Part shown: in pieces, positions 8,644 to 15,780 of the stretch
Position numbering within the stretch: the stretch's first letter is position 1
Layout: the number at the start of each line of letters is the position of its first letter
From: Akkermansiaceae bacterium
GTDB lineage: Bacteria > Verrucomicrobiota > Verrucomicrobiia > Verrucomicrobiales > Akkermansiaceae
NCBI GenBank assembly: GCA_014379305.1
Contig: JACMMB010000136.1
Span: 1-19,725 of the forward strand
Direction: 5' to 3'
Length of the DNA stretch: 19,725 nt
The notes under the pieces: generated by a model
Seen by the model: only the letters and a program-made list of their open reading frames with translations
Told to the model about the DNA's origin: nothing
The model's database searches: none
Made by a program: the position numbers and the translations under genes

Positions 8644-9019
8644 CGGCACCCGCAAATGGGTGGGGGATTATGGGGAAAAAGTAGCGCGGGATTGGTTGCG
8701 GGCGCGTGACTGCAAAATTCTGGCAAGAAACTTCAGCGGTCGGCGCGGCGGAGAAGTCGATATTGTGGCAAGGCAGGGAAAAATGCTGCTTTTCATAGAG
8801 GTCAAAACCCGTCGTAAAGACGCGAAAATCCGCGGTCTTTCGGCAGTAGGAAAAAACAAGCAGCGACTCATAGAACGGGGAGCCAACGAATGGCTGCGGA
8901 GACTCGGCACCCGGCAAGTGCCCTGGCGTTTCGACGTCATGGAAGTGCTGGTGGAAGAGGGTGTGAAACCTTCTGTGAATCGGATTGAGAACGTCTTTCA
9001 AAATCGCGATAAAAGATGA
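8567..9019 (+). CDS. yraN: YraN/UPF0102 family nuclease-like protein
   Basis: A 150-residue protein of the UPF0102 family, which has a restriction-endonuclease-like fold and is often encoded beside rnhB; its cellular role is poorly known. The conserved GDYGEKVARDWL helix, the GGEVDIV motif (Glu63, Asp65) and FIEVKTR (Glu78, Lys80) form the predicted metal site. I chose ATG 8567, giving a 77-bp overlap with rnhB. The reading frame stays open back to an ATG at 8507 (170 residues), and a GTG at 8660 just past the rnhB stop would also keep the whole domain. No Shine-Dalgarno sequence decides between them. Confidence 0.88.
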   Translation: MGLVAIIVGRFSRYLNSPFHSQTGSSGTRKWVGDYGEKVARDWLRARDCKILARNFSGRRGGEVDIVARQGKMLLFIEVKTRRKDAKIRGLSAVGKNKQRLIERGANEWLRRLGTRQVPWRFDVMEVLVEEGVKPSVNRIENVFQNRDKR

Positions 9020-9078
9020 TTGCCAAGAAACGGGGGGCGTGGTTGGTTCTCCGCCCGGTTGCAAAGCCGGTTTTGGAT

Positions 9079-9165
9079 GCGCGCGTGGCGGAATTGGTAG
9101 ACGCGCTAGATTCAGGTTCTAGTAGGGGCAACCCTGTTCAGGTTCGAGTCCTGTCGCGCGCACCA
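9079..9165 (+). tRNA. tRNA-Leu (anticodon CAG)
   Basis: An 87-nt class II tRNA with encoded CCA. Acceptor GCGCGCG/CGCGCGC, anticodon stem CTAGA/TCTAG with loop TTCAGGT (anticodon CAG), a long variable arm AGGG-GCAA-CCCT, and T loop TTCGAGT. The outermost T-stem pair (9138/9154) is T against T, so only four of five T-stem pairs form. A run of six T follows the CCA directly. Confidence 0.95.
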
Positions 9166-9185
9166 TTTTTTACACCGGATTGTGT

Positions 9186-11330
9186 TCAGCGGGCACGAGC
9201 GATGATGCTTTTCAATAAAGCGACCTCCCCGGTCGGGATGCGGGTGAGGGTCTGGTCTTTTTCCATGTCGATGTAGTAGAGGCCGAAGTCGGTATTTGGA
9301 TCGAAGGGATGGCCCCATTCCCGATTTGAGGTGATGGACCACCAGTTATAGGAGCGGACCGGGATGCCTCGGGCGATGGCTTTTTTGACCTGGGCGAGAT
9401 GGGCGCGCATGTATTCACCTCGGGAAATCCCGCTGGCGCTTGGGGTGCAGCCGTTTTCGACGATCAGCAGTTCCTGATCGGGAAACCAGCGATGGAATCG
9501 ACGGAGGGCATGGTAGAGGCCCTTTGCCCAGACCGGGGCTTTGAGGAAACGTCCGTGGGCGGCGTCTTCAAGCAGGCGGAAATTGTGCAAGCGCCAAGTC
9601 GGCAGACCCCAGTAGTAGTCCAAGCCGACAAAGTCCTGGGCACCGATGGCTTCCTCTGGACATAGTTCTTCCGGGAGTTTTCCGGACATCCCGAGATACC
9701 ACCAGTTTGAGTTGGCGATGAGGCTGGTTGTTCCCCAGAAACGCCATGCCCAGTTCAGCCAGCTGGACTTTGATTCAAGAACTTTCAAGCGCTCGGCGGG
9801 CTGTAATGGAACAATTTTAAGCTTGGATTCGTCCCCGAAAATTTCAGCGGCGATCCTTTTTGCGAGCATAACCTCGAGGCCTTGGTTCGCACAATTGATC
9901 GAAACGCCCGGTGCGTCGGTGCGGATGCCAATGCGGATTTTTCCCATGCGGCGCATGCGGCCAAGCCCGCGTCTGCCGGACAGGCTGTCCGGCAGACTGC
10001 CGCCGCCGGTGAAAACCTCATGCAGTGAAACCGGACGGGATGACGGGGCGACGACGCCCGATAGCTCCGTGAGCAGGGAGTCATCGCGGTATTCGGCGAG
10101 GTCGCTGCGGAAGCCGACGATGGCGCGATTGACCTTTTCAAGCAGCAGCGAATGGCCGTGGGGCGCGACGGCGACGTAGTGTTCATCACTGACGCCGGAG
10201 ACCAGGAAACGGAAGGTTTCGCGGTTTTCCAGTTCCATGGGAAGGAGGTAAAAGGCATCGCCGTAAATGGCGCTGACGGTGCCTGCGGAGAGCGAATTAC
10301 GGGCTTCATCGTAGTTTCTGAAGAGTATTTTCCGGCAGCTTGGAGGAAGGTCGCGCTTCCAGCCCTGGGGTTGGTTTCCCACCGCGATGACACCGATTTT
10401 TTTTCCTTCGAGGGATGAAATGTCGTGGCCGGATTCAGTGCCCAGAACAAGGATGGCTTTGCCGGTGCGGAGATAGGGATCGCTGGTTTCATAGCGGGTC
10501 TGATCGCCCTTGGTGACGCCCGCGATGACCAGATCGACATCGCCCATCTCACTGACAAGCGCACCCTTGGTGGTGAATTTGAACAGCGCCTCCGCGAGAC
10601 CACGGTGACACGCGCCCCAGTCCATGATCATTTGCAGCCAAATGGGAAAGCCGGTGACGAGAGGGTTCACGCCGACCTTGGCGCGGGGATGGGCGAGTTG
10701 GATGGCACGGCGCGCGCGCGCGTGGGCGCGGAAAAGATTCGGGACGAGCTTGCCGACGGCCTTCGCCTCCGCATCGACCGGGGCGCCTCGCGGCAGGCCG
10801 GGCGGCATGTAATAGCGGTTTTGCCACCATGGTTTGATGTAGCCGAAGGTGAGTTGGCTGGGTTCGTTAAAGGTAATCCACCAATCGACTTTTTCACCAA
10901 ACGCCTTGGCAACGCGGTCGGCATAGCGGGCGAAAAGATCGGGAAACTCCTTGCCGATCATGCCGCCGTGATCGCGCTCAAGCCACACCGGCCAGACGAA
11001 ATGGTGAAGCGTGAGCATGACTTGCATGCCGTGGCGGTGGACGCATTCCGCAATATTGCGATAGTGAGCGAGGGCTTCAGCGCTGAACTGATCGCATTCC
11101 GGCTCAACGCGTGCCCAGGCCACCGAGTAGCGGAAAAGCTTGCAGCCGATGGCGGCGGCGGCGGCGATGTCCTCCTCGTAGCGATGCTCGAAATCGGTGC
11201 CCCTGCCTCGCGGGGTGAGGCCCTGGTGCCGCTCCCAGAGATCCCATATGTCTTCCCGATCCGGATCGTGGGCCTCGACCTGATGATCGGCATTGGCGGT
11301 TCCGAAGAGAAAATCTTTTGGGAAAGTCAT
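9186..11330 (-). CDS. GH1 beta-glycosidase with an inserted, circularly permuted SBP_bac_3-type binding domain
   Basis: A 714-residue protein without a signal peptide, so probably cytosolic. Residues 1-255 and 521-714 make a normal-sized GH1 TIM barrel (about 449 residues): FLFGTANADHQVEAH at the start, TLHHFVWPVWL at 107-117, TFNEPS with acid/base Glu156, DFVGLDYY at 567-573, LLIVENG with nucleophile Glu625, and a C-terminal YNWW...NREWGHPF region. Between strands 5 (KVGVNPLV, 218-225) and 6 lie about 265 residues of solute-binding-protein sequence in permuted order. The family hydrolyses beta-linked glucosides, galactosides or phospho-glycosides; the exact substrate is unknown. It is last in a minus-strand array, 46 bp after the LysM gene. 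ATG 11330 has no Shine-Dalgarno sequence. The frame is open throughout, which argues against a simple assembly join. Confidence 0.9.
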   Translation of the reverse strand: MTFPKDFLFGTANADHQVEAHDPDREDIWDLWERHQGLTPRGRGTDFEHRYEEDIAAAAAIGCKLFRYSVAWARVEPECDQFSAEALAHYRNIAECVHRHGMQVMLTLHHFVWPVWLERDHGGMIGKEFPDLFARYADRVAKAFGEKVDWWITFNEPSQLTFGYIKPWWQNRYYMPPGLPRGAPVDAEAKAVGKLVPNLFRAHARARRAIQLAHPRAKVGVNPLVTGFPIWLQMIMDWGACHRGLAEALFKFTTKGALVSEMGDVDLVIAGVTKGDQTRYETSDPYLRTGKAILVLGTESGHDISSLEGKKIGVIAVGNQPQGWKRDLPPSCRKILFRNYDEARNSLSAGTVSAIYGDAFYLLPMELENRETFRFLVSGVSDEHYVAVAPHGHSLLLEKVNRAIVGFRSDLAEYRDDSLLTELSGVVAPSSRPVSLHEVFTGGGSLPDSLSGRRGLGRMRRMGKIRIGIRTDAPGVSINCANQGLEVMLAKRIAAEIFGDESKLKIVPLQPAERLKVLESKSSWLNWAWRFWGTTSLIANSNWWYLGMSGKLPEELCPEEAIGAQDFVGLDYYWGLPTWRLHNFRLLEDAAHGRFLKAPVWAKGLYHALRRFHRWFPDQELLIVENGCTPSASGISRGEYMRAHLAQVKKAIARGIPVRSYNWWSITSNREWGHPFDPNTDFGLYYIDMEKDQTLTRIPTGEVALLKSIIARAR
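9771..10565 (-). other. Permuted periplasmic-binding-protein (SBP_bac_3-like) domain inside the GH1 gene
   Basis: This marks the coding segment for residues about 256-520 of the glycosidase. Residues 263-425 match the later part of SBP_bac_3: GDVDLVIAGVT, SDPYLRTG, SSLEGKKIGV, and a C-terminal helix region near VNRAIVGFRSDLAEY. Residues 426-463 form a Gly/Ser/Arg-rich linker containing GGGS. Residues 464-520 match the beginning of SBP_bac_3: KIRIGIRTDAPG, GLEVMLAKRIAAEIFG, and VPLQPAERLKVLES. In an ordinary binding protein the ERLKVLES helix runs straight into GDVDLVIAG, so the domain has been opened at that point and its native termini joined by the linker. T273 and R279, and D358 in AIYGD, line up with residues that hold the amino-acid carboxylate and amino groups in this family. 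Boundaries are good to about 10 residues. Confidence 0.82.
9971..9997. repeat. 27-bp perfect palindrome (12-bp arms, 3-nt loop) in the linker of the permuted domain
   Basis: GTCTGCCGGACA, loop GGC, TGTCCGGCAGAC. The 27 bp fall in frame and encode most of residues 445-453 (SLPDSLSGR) of the linker that joins the old C- and N-termini of the binding-protein domain. It is GC-rich and could form a strong hairpin. It may be a captured terminator-like hairpin, a dispersed palindromic element, or chance. Confidence 0.8.
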
Positions 11331-11376
11331 CTGCGCGGAAGATGGATTGGCTCAAGGTCTCCGCAAGTTGCGGAGC

Positions 11377-11928
11377 TTACTTGGGAATGATGAGGGTCTG
11401 GCCGAGGCGAATGATGGTTCCCGAGATTTTGTTGGCGCGCTTGATCGCAGTCACTGACGTGCGGTAACGCGAGGCAATGGAGGACAGCGTGTCGCCTTTT
11501 TTCACCTTATGACGCACCGTAACCGGCTTTTTGACGACAGGCTTGGGTTTAGCCTTTGGCTTGGGCTTTTGTTTGGGTTTTACCACCACTTGCGCGGGTT
11601 TTGGCTTAACCGACGGGATTTCCCGGATGACGGGCGTATCGTCCGGCATCGGCCTCGGCTCAACCACGGCAATCGTGGGAGTGGGGGTAATGACCTCGAC
11701 GATGGCCGGTTTTGGTTTGGAAGTGGTGGCCGGAGCAGACGGTTTCGGCCAGGCGGAAGGGTTATCCGCCCATTCCTCGACGTAATTTCCTCTGCTATCA
11801 AAGGGGCCGGTGACCACGGATTTTGGCGCGGTTTCAGAGCCGCACTGCGTAAATAGGGGAATCAAAAATAAAACGGCCGATGTCCGAATGGCGAAATGCA
11901 TCGGATCGATCATGAAGAAACGGTTCAT
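11377..11928 (-). CDS. LysM-domain envelope protein with Pro/Lys-rich linker
   Basis: A 183-residue exported protein with one C-terminal LysM domain (about 139-182; VKKGDTLSSIASRY and LGQTLIIP), a peptidoglycan-binding module. The N-terminus has a hydrophobic segment ending LFTQC with Cys29. Gln just before Cys is not a standard lipobox, so lipidation is uncertain. Residues 105-137 are a Pro/Lys/Val-rich spacer suited to crossing the cell wall, and GPFDSRGNYVEEWAD lies before it. The ATG at 11926-11928 gives 183 residues; an internal ATG (Met10) would give a neater signal peptide starting MHFAIR. It lies 49 bp after the cytochrome-DUF1080 gene and 46 bp before the GH1 gene, all on the same strand. 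Confidence 0.83.
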   Translation of the reverse strand: MNRFFMIDPMHFAIRTSAVLFLIPLFTQCGSETAPKSVVTGPFDSRGNYVEEWADNPSAWPKPSAPATTSKPKPAIVEVITPTPTIAVVEPRPMPDDTPVIREIPSVKPKPAQVVVKPKQKPKPKAKPKPVVKKPVTVRHKVKKGDTLSSIASRYRTSVTAIKRANKISGTIIRLGQTLIIPK

Positions 11929-11977
11929 GGATGCAAAGCATTGTTACCGCTCAGGTCTAATTTCAGAGACCAATCCA

Positions 11978-14900
11978 CTATTTGACCTTAATCCCGACCG
12001 CGCGGATTTCGATGCGGCCGTGTTCGTGTTGGAAGCCGATTGGGCCGCGGGCGGGGAGGCCGGGGAGGGCGGCGTCTGAAATGACTTCCTGACCGTTGAG
12101 CAGGATGGTTACGCGATCACCATGGGCCTCGATCCGCATCGCATTCCAATCGCCGATCGGAGCATCGGCGCGTTGTTTGGGAGTCACCGTGCGGGCAAAT
12201 TCCGGCGGTTGGCCGCGATCCTCGCGATATTCCCAGAATTCTCCGCTGCCCACGGGATAGCAGAAAAGATTGGCCTGAGCTTTCTTCAGACCACGCAGGT
12301 AAACGCCACTATCGCCGGCATCCAGAACACGCTCGGTTTCTTTCCTTTCACGGCCAGCGGCATCGATCAGCGGAAAGTTGGTCAGGGTCGGTGGGTCGGG
12401 CCAGCGCCACTCGAGGTGGAGGGTGAAATCGCCGAATTGCTGCTCGCTCCATAAGTGGCCGTCCACCCCATCGTGAATGATGCGCCCATCCTTGACCGAC
12501 CAGTGCAGACGGTTGATATCGGTCATCCTCCAGCCTGCCAGATCGGTGCCGTTGAAGAGCGGTTGAAAGCCATCCGGAAGTGGAGGCGCAGGCTCCGTGC
12601 GCGGGTCGCTGATCCGGCTGGCGAGGTAGGCGACGAGGTCGGTAAATTGGGCCGGGGTGAGCGCGGCGTGCAGGCCTTCGGGCATGATCGAGAGCGCCGC
12701 TTTCCCGGGATCGACGATTTGGACGCGGGTGATCGGCGTGCTTTGTCCGACGAGGTCCACGAGTCTGATGCCGACCGCGTCATTGCCCCGGATGAAGCCG
12801 TTCAGCTCGCGTCCGTCCGCAGTTTTCACAGTGGTCAGTTGGTAGCCATCCCTGACGACTTTGTTCGGGTGCAGGATGCTCTCGATTATTTCCGCGCGGG
12901 AGAATTGTTTACCTGCGAGGGTGAGATCGGGCCCGATTGCATTGCCATGACCGGCGACCTGATGGCAGGCGATGCAAGCGGTCCCGGCAGAGCCGTGAAA
13001 GATTGCCTGGCCGCGAAAAGGATCGCCATCATGAGTCGTGGCATGCGTTTCATAGGCGGCAGGGGCTGTCGTTTTCAGCCGGGAAAAAAGCGGGTGCTTG
13101 AGAGCTTCCGCATCGTCTTTGAACATTTCCTTTAAACTGCCCCTCACGGCAGGTGGCAGGGTGTCGGCCACGGCATCGATGGCCGGGAGGGCTTCGCGAC
13201 CCAGCCGGACCAAGGCCTGGCGCGACGCTTGGGAAAGCACGGGATCGGACTGGCCCAAGCCGTCAAGGTATGCGGCCACGGCGCGCACATCCGGCGCACT
13301 GGTCAGGGCGAGAAGTGCCGCATCGTGCAGCGCTTTTTCCTCAAGAACTTCGAGCAGCCGGGGTGTTAGCCCGGAGTTGGCGAAACGGCCAAGGGCTTTC
13401 ACCACGGCAAGTTTCTCGGCGGGCGTGCCTTGTTTCAGCAGTTGCAACAGAGGCTCCTCGGATGCTTTCAATTGGCCGAGCGTCTCGATGGCAGCAAGCC
13501 GCAATGGCAAAGGAGCATCCGCTTCCAGCAAAGCCGTGAGCGCGTCTATCGGCGGATCTGCAAACGCTGAAGCATTGACCACGGCGGCGAGGCGCAGCGA
13601 TTCGTCTAGCGTGGGATCAAGCAAAAGTTTGGCAAGGATCGCAGGCGTCCCGGCATCCTTCAGAGCGGCAAGCGAGGACAATGCGGCGGCGCGGACGGCG
13701 GTCGCCGGATCGTTTTCCAAAACCAGACGCAACGCGGCAGCGGCGGCGGGGTCAGCGGCAAGAGCTTCCGCAGCTTGCAGGCGGCAGGCGGGATCGCTGG
13801 AAGTCGCAAGCACCACGCTCAAGGCCCGCAGCGCGGCGTCCGTCCCTGGCCAGCGCGTCGCCCGAGGCGGCGGCGGGGATTTGGCGGGATGATAGGCGCT
13901 CCATTCGCCGCGCCAAGGGGCGGGTTGGAAAACCATGGCTCGGAGAAGTTCCGCGGCGGCGGGATTTTTCAAGGCGCTCTGCAAGAGCAGGGGAACCAGC
14001 GGCTCCGCCCACACGTCGCGCAAGGCAAAGCGGCAGCCCGCGCTTTCCTGTTCCGTGGTCGAAGCAATCCCGGCGACGAGAAGCACCAGGACTTTCGCGT
14101 CCTTTTTTCCGAGCAGCTTCAGAGAGTTCGATATGGCGAAGAGCACGAAGGGGTCGGACTCCGGACCGAGCCGGGCGATGAGCTTGCGTGCGGATGAGTC
14201 ATTTCCGACGCGGCCTAGCAAAGTCGTCGCTTGGAAACGCACGATCGCAGAGGTGTGGCTTAATTGCTTTTCAGAAACCGCGACCGCTTCCGCCACCCGC
14301 CGCTGGCTGAGCTGGCGCAGGGATTGTGCGGCCAGCGCGTGGTCTGTCCCACCGGCCAGCTCCAGAATCCGGTCGCGGGCGGATACGCCTTGATCCAAAG
14401 CATCAAGAGTCCACAGGGCATGCATCCGGGCCAGTGGCGGGCGGTAAGGGGAGACCAGCACTTCAGTCAAAGCCGCGATCAATACGGTTTTTTCCACCTC
14501 GCAGACATTCGCTGCCAGCGCCCGCTGCGCCGTCAATCGCACGCTGCGCGCCGGATGGGCCAGCGCTTCGGCCAGCTGTGCCAGAGGCACTGCTTGTTTA
14601 TTTCCAGATGCCAAATCAATCCACCATTCAGGCCGGGCGGTGGCGGAGGAATCGCCGGTCCAAGTCACTTTCCACAAACGGCCCAAGTCCTGATTGGTCT
14701 TCTGATCGCGAAACTGCCAATCGCAGATATAAAAACTTTTCCCGTCAGGTGCCCAGCCCAAGCCCACGGGGCGGAAATCATCCGGCGGATTAGGGAACAA
14801 TTCCACGGCCCGCGCCATGCGCCAGCTCGCGCCTTCGCGCTCGATGTTCACCATCGTGACCTGGCGTTTGCCGAAGTCCGCGAGCAAAAGATTGCCGTTC

Positions 14901-15763
14901 ATTTCCGGAGGCAAGGCGTCGTCGGTATTGCACAAGGTCCCGCAAGCCGCGCCCGCGCCGAAGTCGTGCATCATCCACAGGGTGTAGGGGCGGCGGGGGA
15001 TGAAATCGTAGGGATAGCCGTATTCGCCGCCTTCCACCATATGGGTCAGGCGGCCCATCCACTGATGCTCGTCGGTATTGTCATAGGAGAAAAGCTCGTC
15101 CTCGGCGGTGATTGCGAGGTCGAGGATGTTGCGCACGCCGGTGGAAAATATCTCCAGTTCCGAGCCGTCGGGGCGGAAGCGGGCGATGCCGCCGCCCTTG
15201 AGATTGAGCACGCGCCCGTCACTTCCGGTGCAGCCGTAAAGACCTTTGTCGCCGACACTGAGATAAAACCAACCATCCATGCCGAGCTTGAAATTGGCCG
15301 GGATGTGGTCGTTCCATTCCCGCGCCCATGGCTCCGGCAAGGTGTGGGTGAGGATGTCGAGGGCGTCGCGCCCGGTTCCGTTTTCATCGCGGAAGACAGT
15401 CAGGCTGGGGTTGTGCAGGACATACAGTTTTCCTTCCAGGTATTGCATCCCGAAGACCGCGTGGAGTCCTGAAGCGAAGACGGTCCGCTTTCCGCCCGGG
15501 TGTAAGCAGATGATCCGGCCATTTTTCGAATCGGCAGGGGTATCCTCACGAATATCCATCGGGTCTTCCGCAACGAAAACTCGCCCGTCCGGCGCAGTGC
15601 AAACCACGGAGGGGTGCTTGATCTCGGGAGTCTGCGCGATGAGTTCCACTTTCCAACCCTCGCGGATGGCGGGGATGGATGGCTCGACGGCAATTGAGAT
15701 GGAGACCGGGAGCAGGGCAAATGCGAACAGCAAAGGAGCTGTAGGTCGGGATCGAGCGATCAT
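11978..15763 (-). CDS. Secreted dehydrogenase-like propeller / HEAT / c-type haem / 3-keto-disaccharide hydrolase (DUF1080) fusion
   Basis: A 1261-residue exported multidomain protein of the planctomycete/verrucomicrobial type. Residues 1-25 are a signal peptide. Residues 35-370 form a sorbosone-dehydrogenase-like propeller (TIGR02604/DUF7133 type). Residues 395-870 are HEAT-like helical repeats. Residues 910-1050 are a TIGR02603-type haem module with CIACH (Cys930, Cys933, His934) and a likely distal Met1028. Residues 1063-1259 are a DUF1080 domain (FNGTDLAGW, GDSGVYLRG, GEFWEYRE), a family now linked to hydrolysis or lysis of 3-keto-glycosides. One polypeptide may thus oxidise a sugar, pass electrons to haem and cleave the product; that is inference. 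The gene starts 17 bp after the preceding cytochrome gene, so the two are almost certainly one operon. No Shine-Dalgarno sequence is visible. Confidence 0.9.
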   Translation of the reverse strand: MIARSRPTAPLLFAFALLPVSISIAVEPSIPAIREGWKVELIAQTPEIKHPSVVCTAPDGRVFVAEDPMDIREDTPADSKNGRIICLHPGGKRTVFASGLHAVFGMQYLEGKLYVLHNPSLTVFRDENGTGRDALDILTHTLPEPWAREWNDHIPANFKLGMDGWFYLSVGDKGLYGCTGSDGRVLNLKGGGIARFRPDGSELEIFSTGVRNILDLAITAEDELFSYDNTDEHQWMGRLTHMVEGGEYGYPYDFIPRRPYTLWMMHDFGAGAACGTLCNTDDALPPEMNGNLLLADFGKRQVTMVNIEREGASWRMARAVELFPNPPDDFRPVGLGWAPDGKSFYICDWQFRDQKTNQDLGRLWKVTWTGDSSATARPEWWIDLASGNKQAVPLAQLAEALAHPARSVRLTAQRALAANVCEVEKTVLIAALTEVLVSPYRPPLARMHALWTLDALDQGVSARDRILELAGGTDHALAAQSLRQLSQRRVAEAVAVSEKQLSHTSAIVRFQATTLLGRVGNDSSARKLIARLGPESDPFVLFAISNSLKLLGKKDAKVLVLLVAGIASTTEQESAGCRFALRDVWAEPLVPLLLQSALKNPAAAELLRAMVFQPAPWRGEWSAYHPAKSPPPPRATRWPGTDAALRALSVVLATSSDPACRLQAAEALAADPAAAAALRLVLENDPATAVRAAALSSLAALKDAGTPAILAKLLLDPTLDESLRLAAVVNASAFADPPIDALTALLEADAPLPLRLAAIETLGQLKASEEPLLQLLKQGTPAEKLAVVKALGRFANSGLTPRLLEVLEEKALHDAALLALTSAPDVRAVAAYLDGLGQSDPVLSQASRQALVRLGREALPAIDAVADTLPPAVRGSLKEMFKDDAEALKHPLFSRLKTTAPAAYETHATTHDGDPFRGQAIFHGSAGTACIACHQVAGHGNAIGPDLTLAGKQFSRAEIIESILHPNKVVRDGYQLTTVKTADGRELNGFIRGNDAVGIRLVDLVGQSTPITRVQIVDPGKAALSIMPEGLHAALTPAQFTDLVAYLASRISDPRTEPAPPLPDGFQPLFNGTDLAGWRMTDINRLHWSVKDGRIIHDGVDGHLWSEQQFGDFTLHLEWRWPDPPTLTNFPLIDAAGRERKETERVLDAGDSGVYLRGLKKAQANLFCYPVGSGEFWEYREDRGQPPEFARTVTPKQRADAPIGDWNAMRIEAHGDRVTILLNGQEVISDAALPGLPARGPIGFQHEHGRIEIRAVGIKVK

Positions 15764-15780
15764 GAAAGGAAGATGCGCGA

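Noticed and set aside
9771..10565. Frameshift or mis-assembly as the cause of the GH1/SBP mixture
   Set aside because: A single frame is open for 714 codons, base composition looks continuous, GH1 resumes precisely, and the permuted order gives a sensible fold. Not fully excluded without reads.
10711..10722. Alternating CG run as a possible Z-DNA or regulatory element
   Set aside because: It is a short run within Ala/Arg codons of the GH1 gene and is explained by GC-rich codon use.
10425..11390. Long plus-strand open frame (321 codons) opposite the GH1 gene
   Set aside because: It is antisense to clear GH1 motifs, has no recognisable domain, and reads as the usual low-complexity shadow of GC-rich codons.
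11954..11971. GGTCT...AGACC stem-loop between the DUF1080 fusion and LysM genes as a terminator
   Set aside because: Only 5 bp with an 8-nt loop and no T-run on the transcribed strand.
14264..15472. 402-codon plus-strand open frame opposite the cytochrome-DUF1080 gene
   Set aside because: Antisense to an unambiguous propeller domain, with His/Gly/Arg-rich composition typical of a shadow frame.
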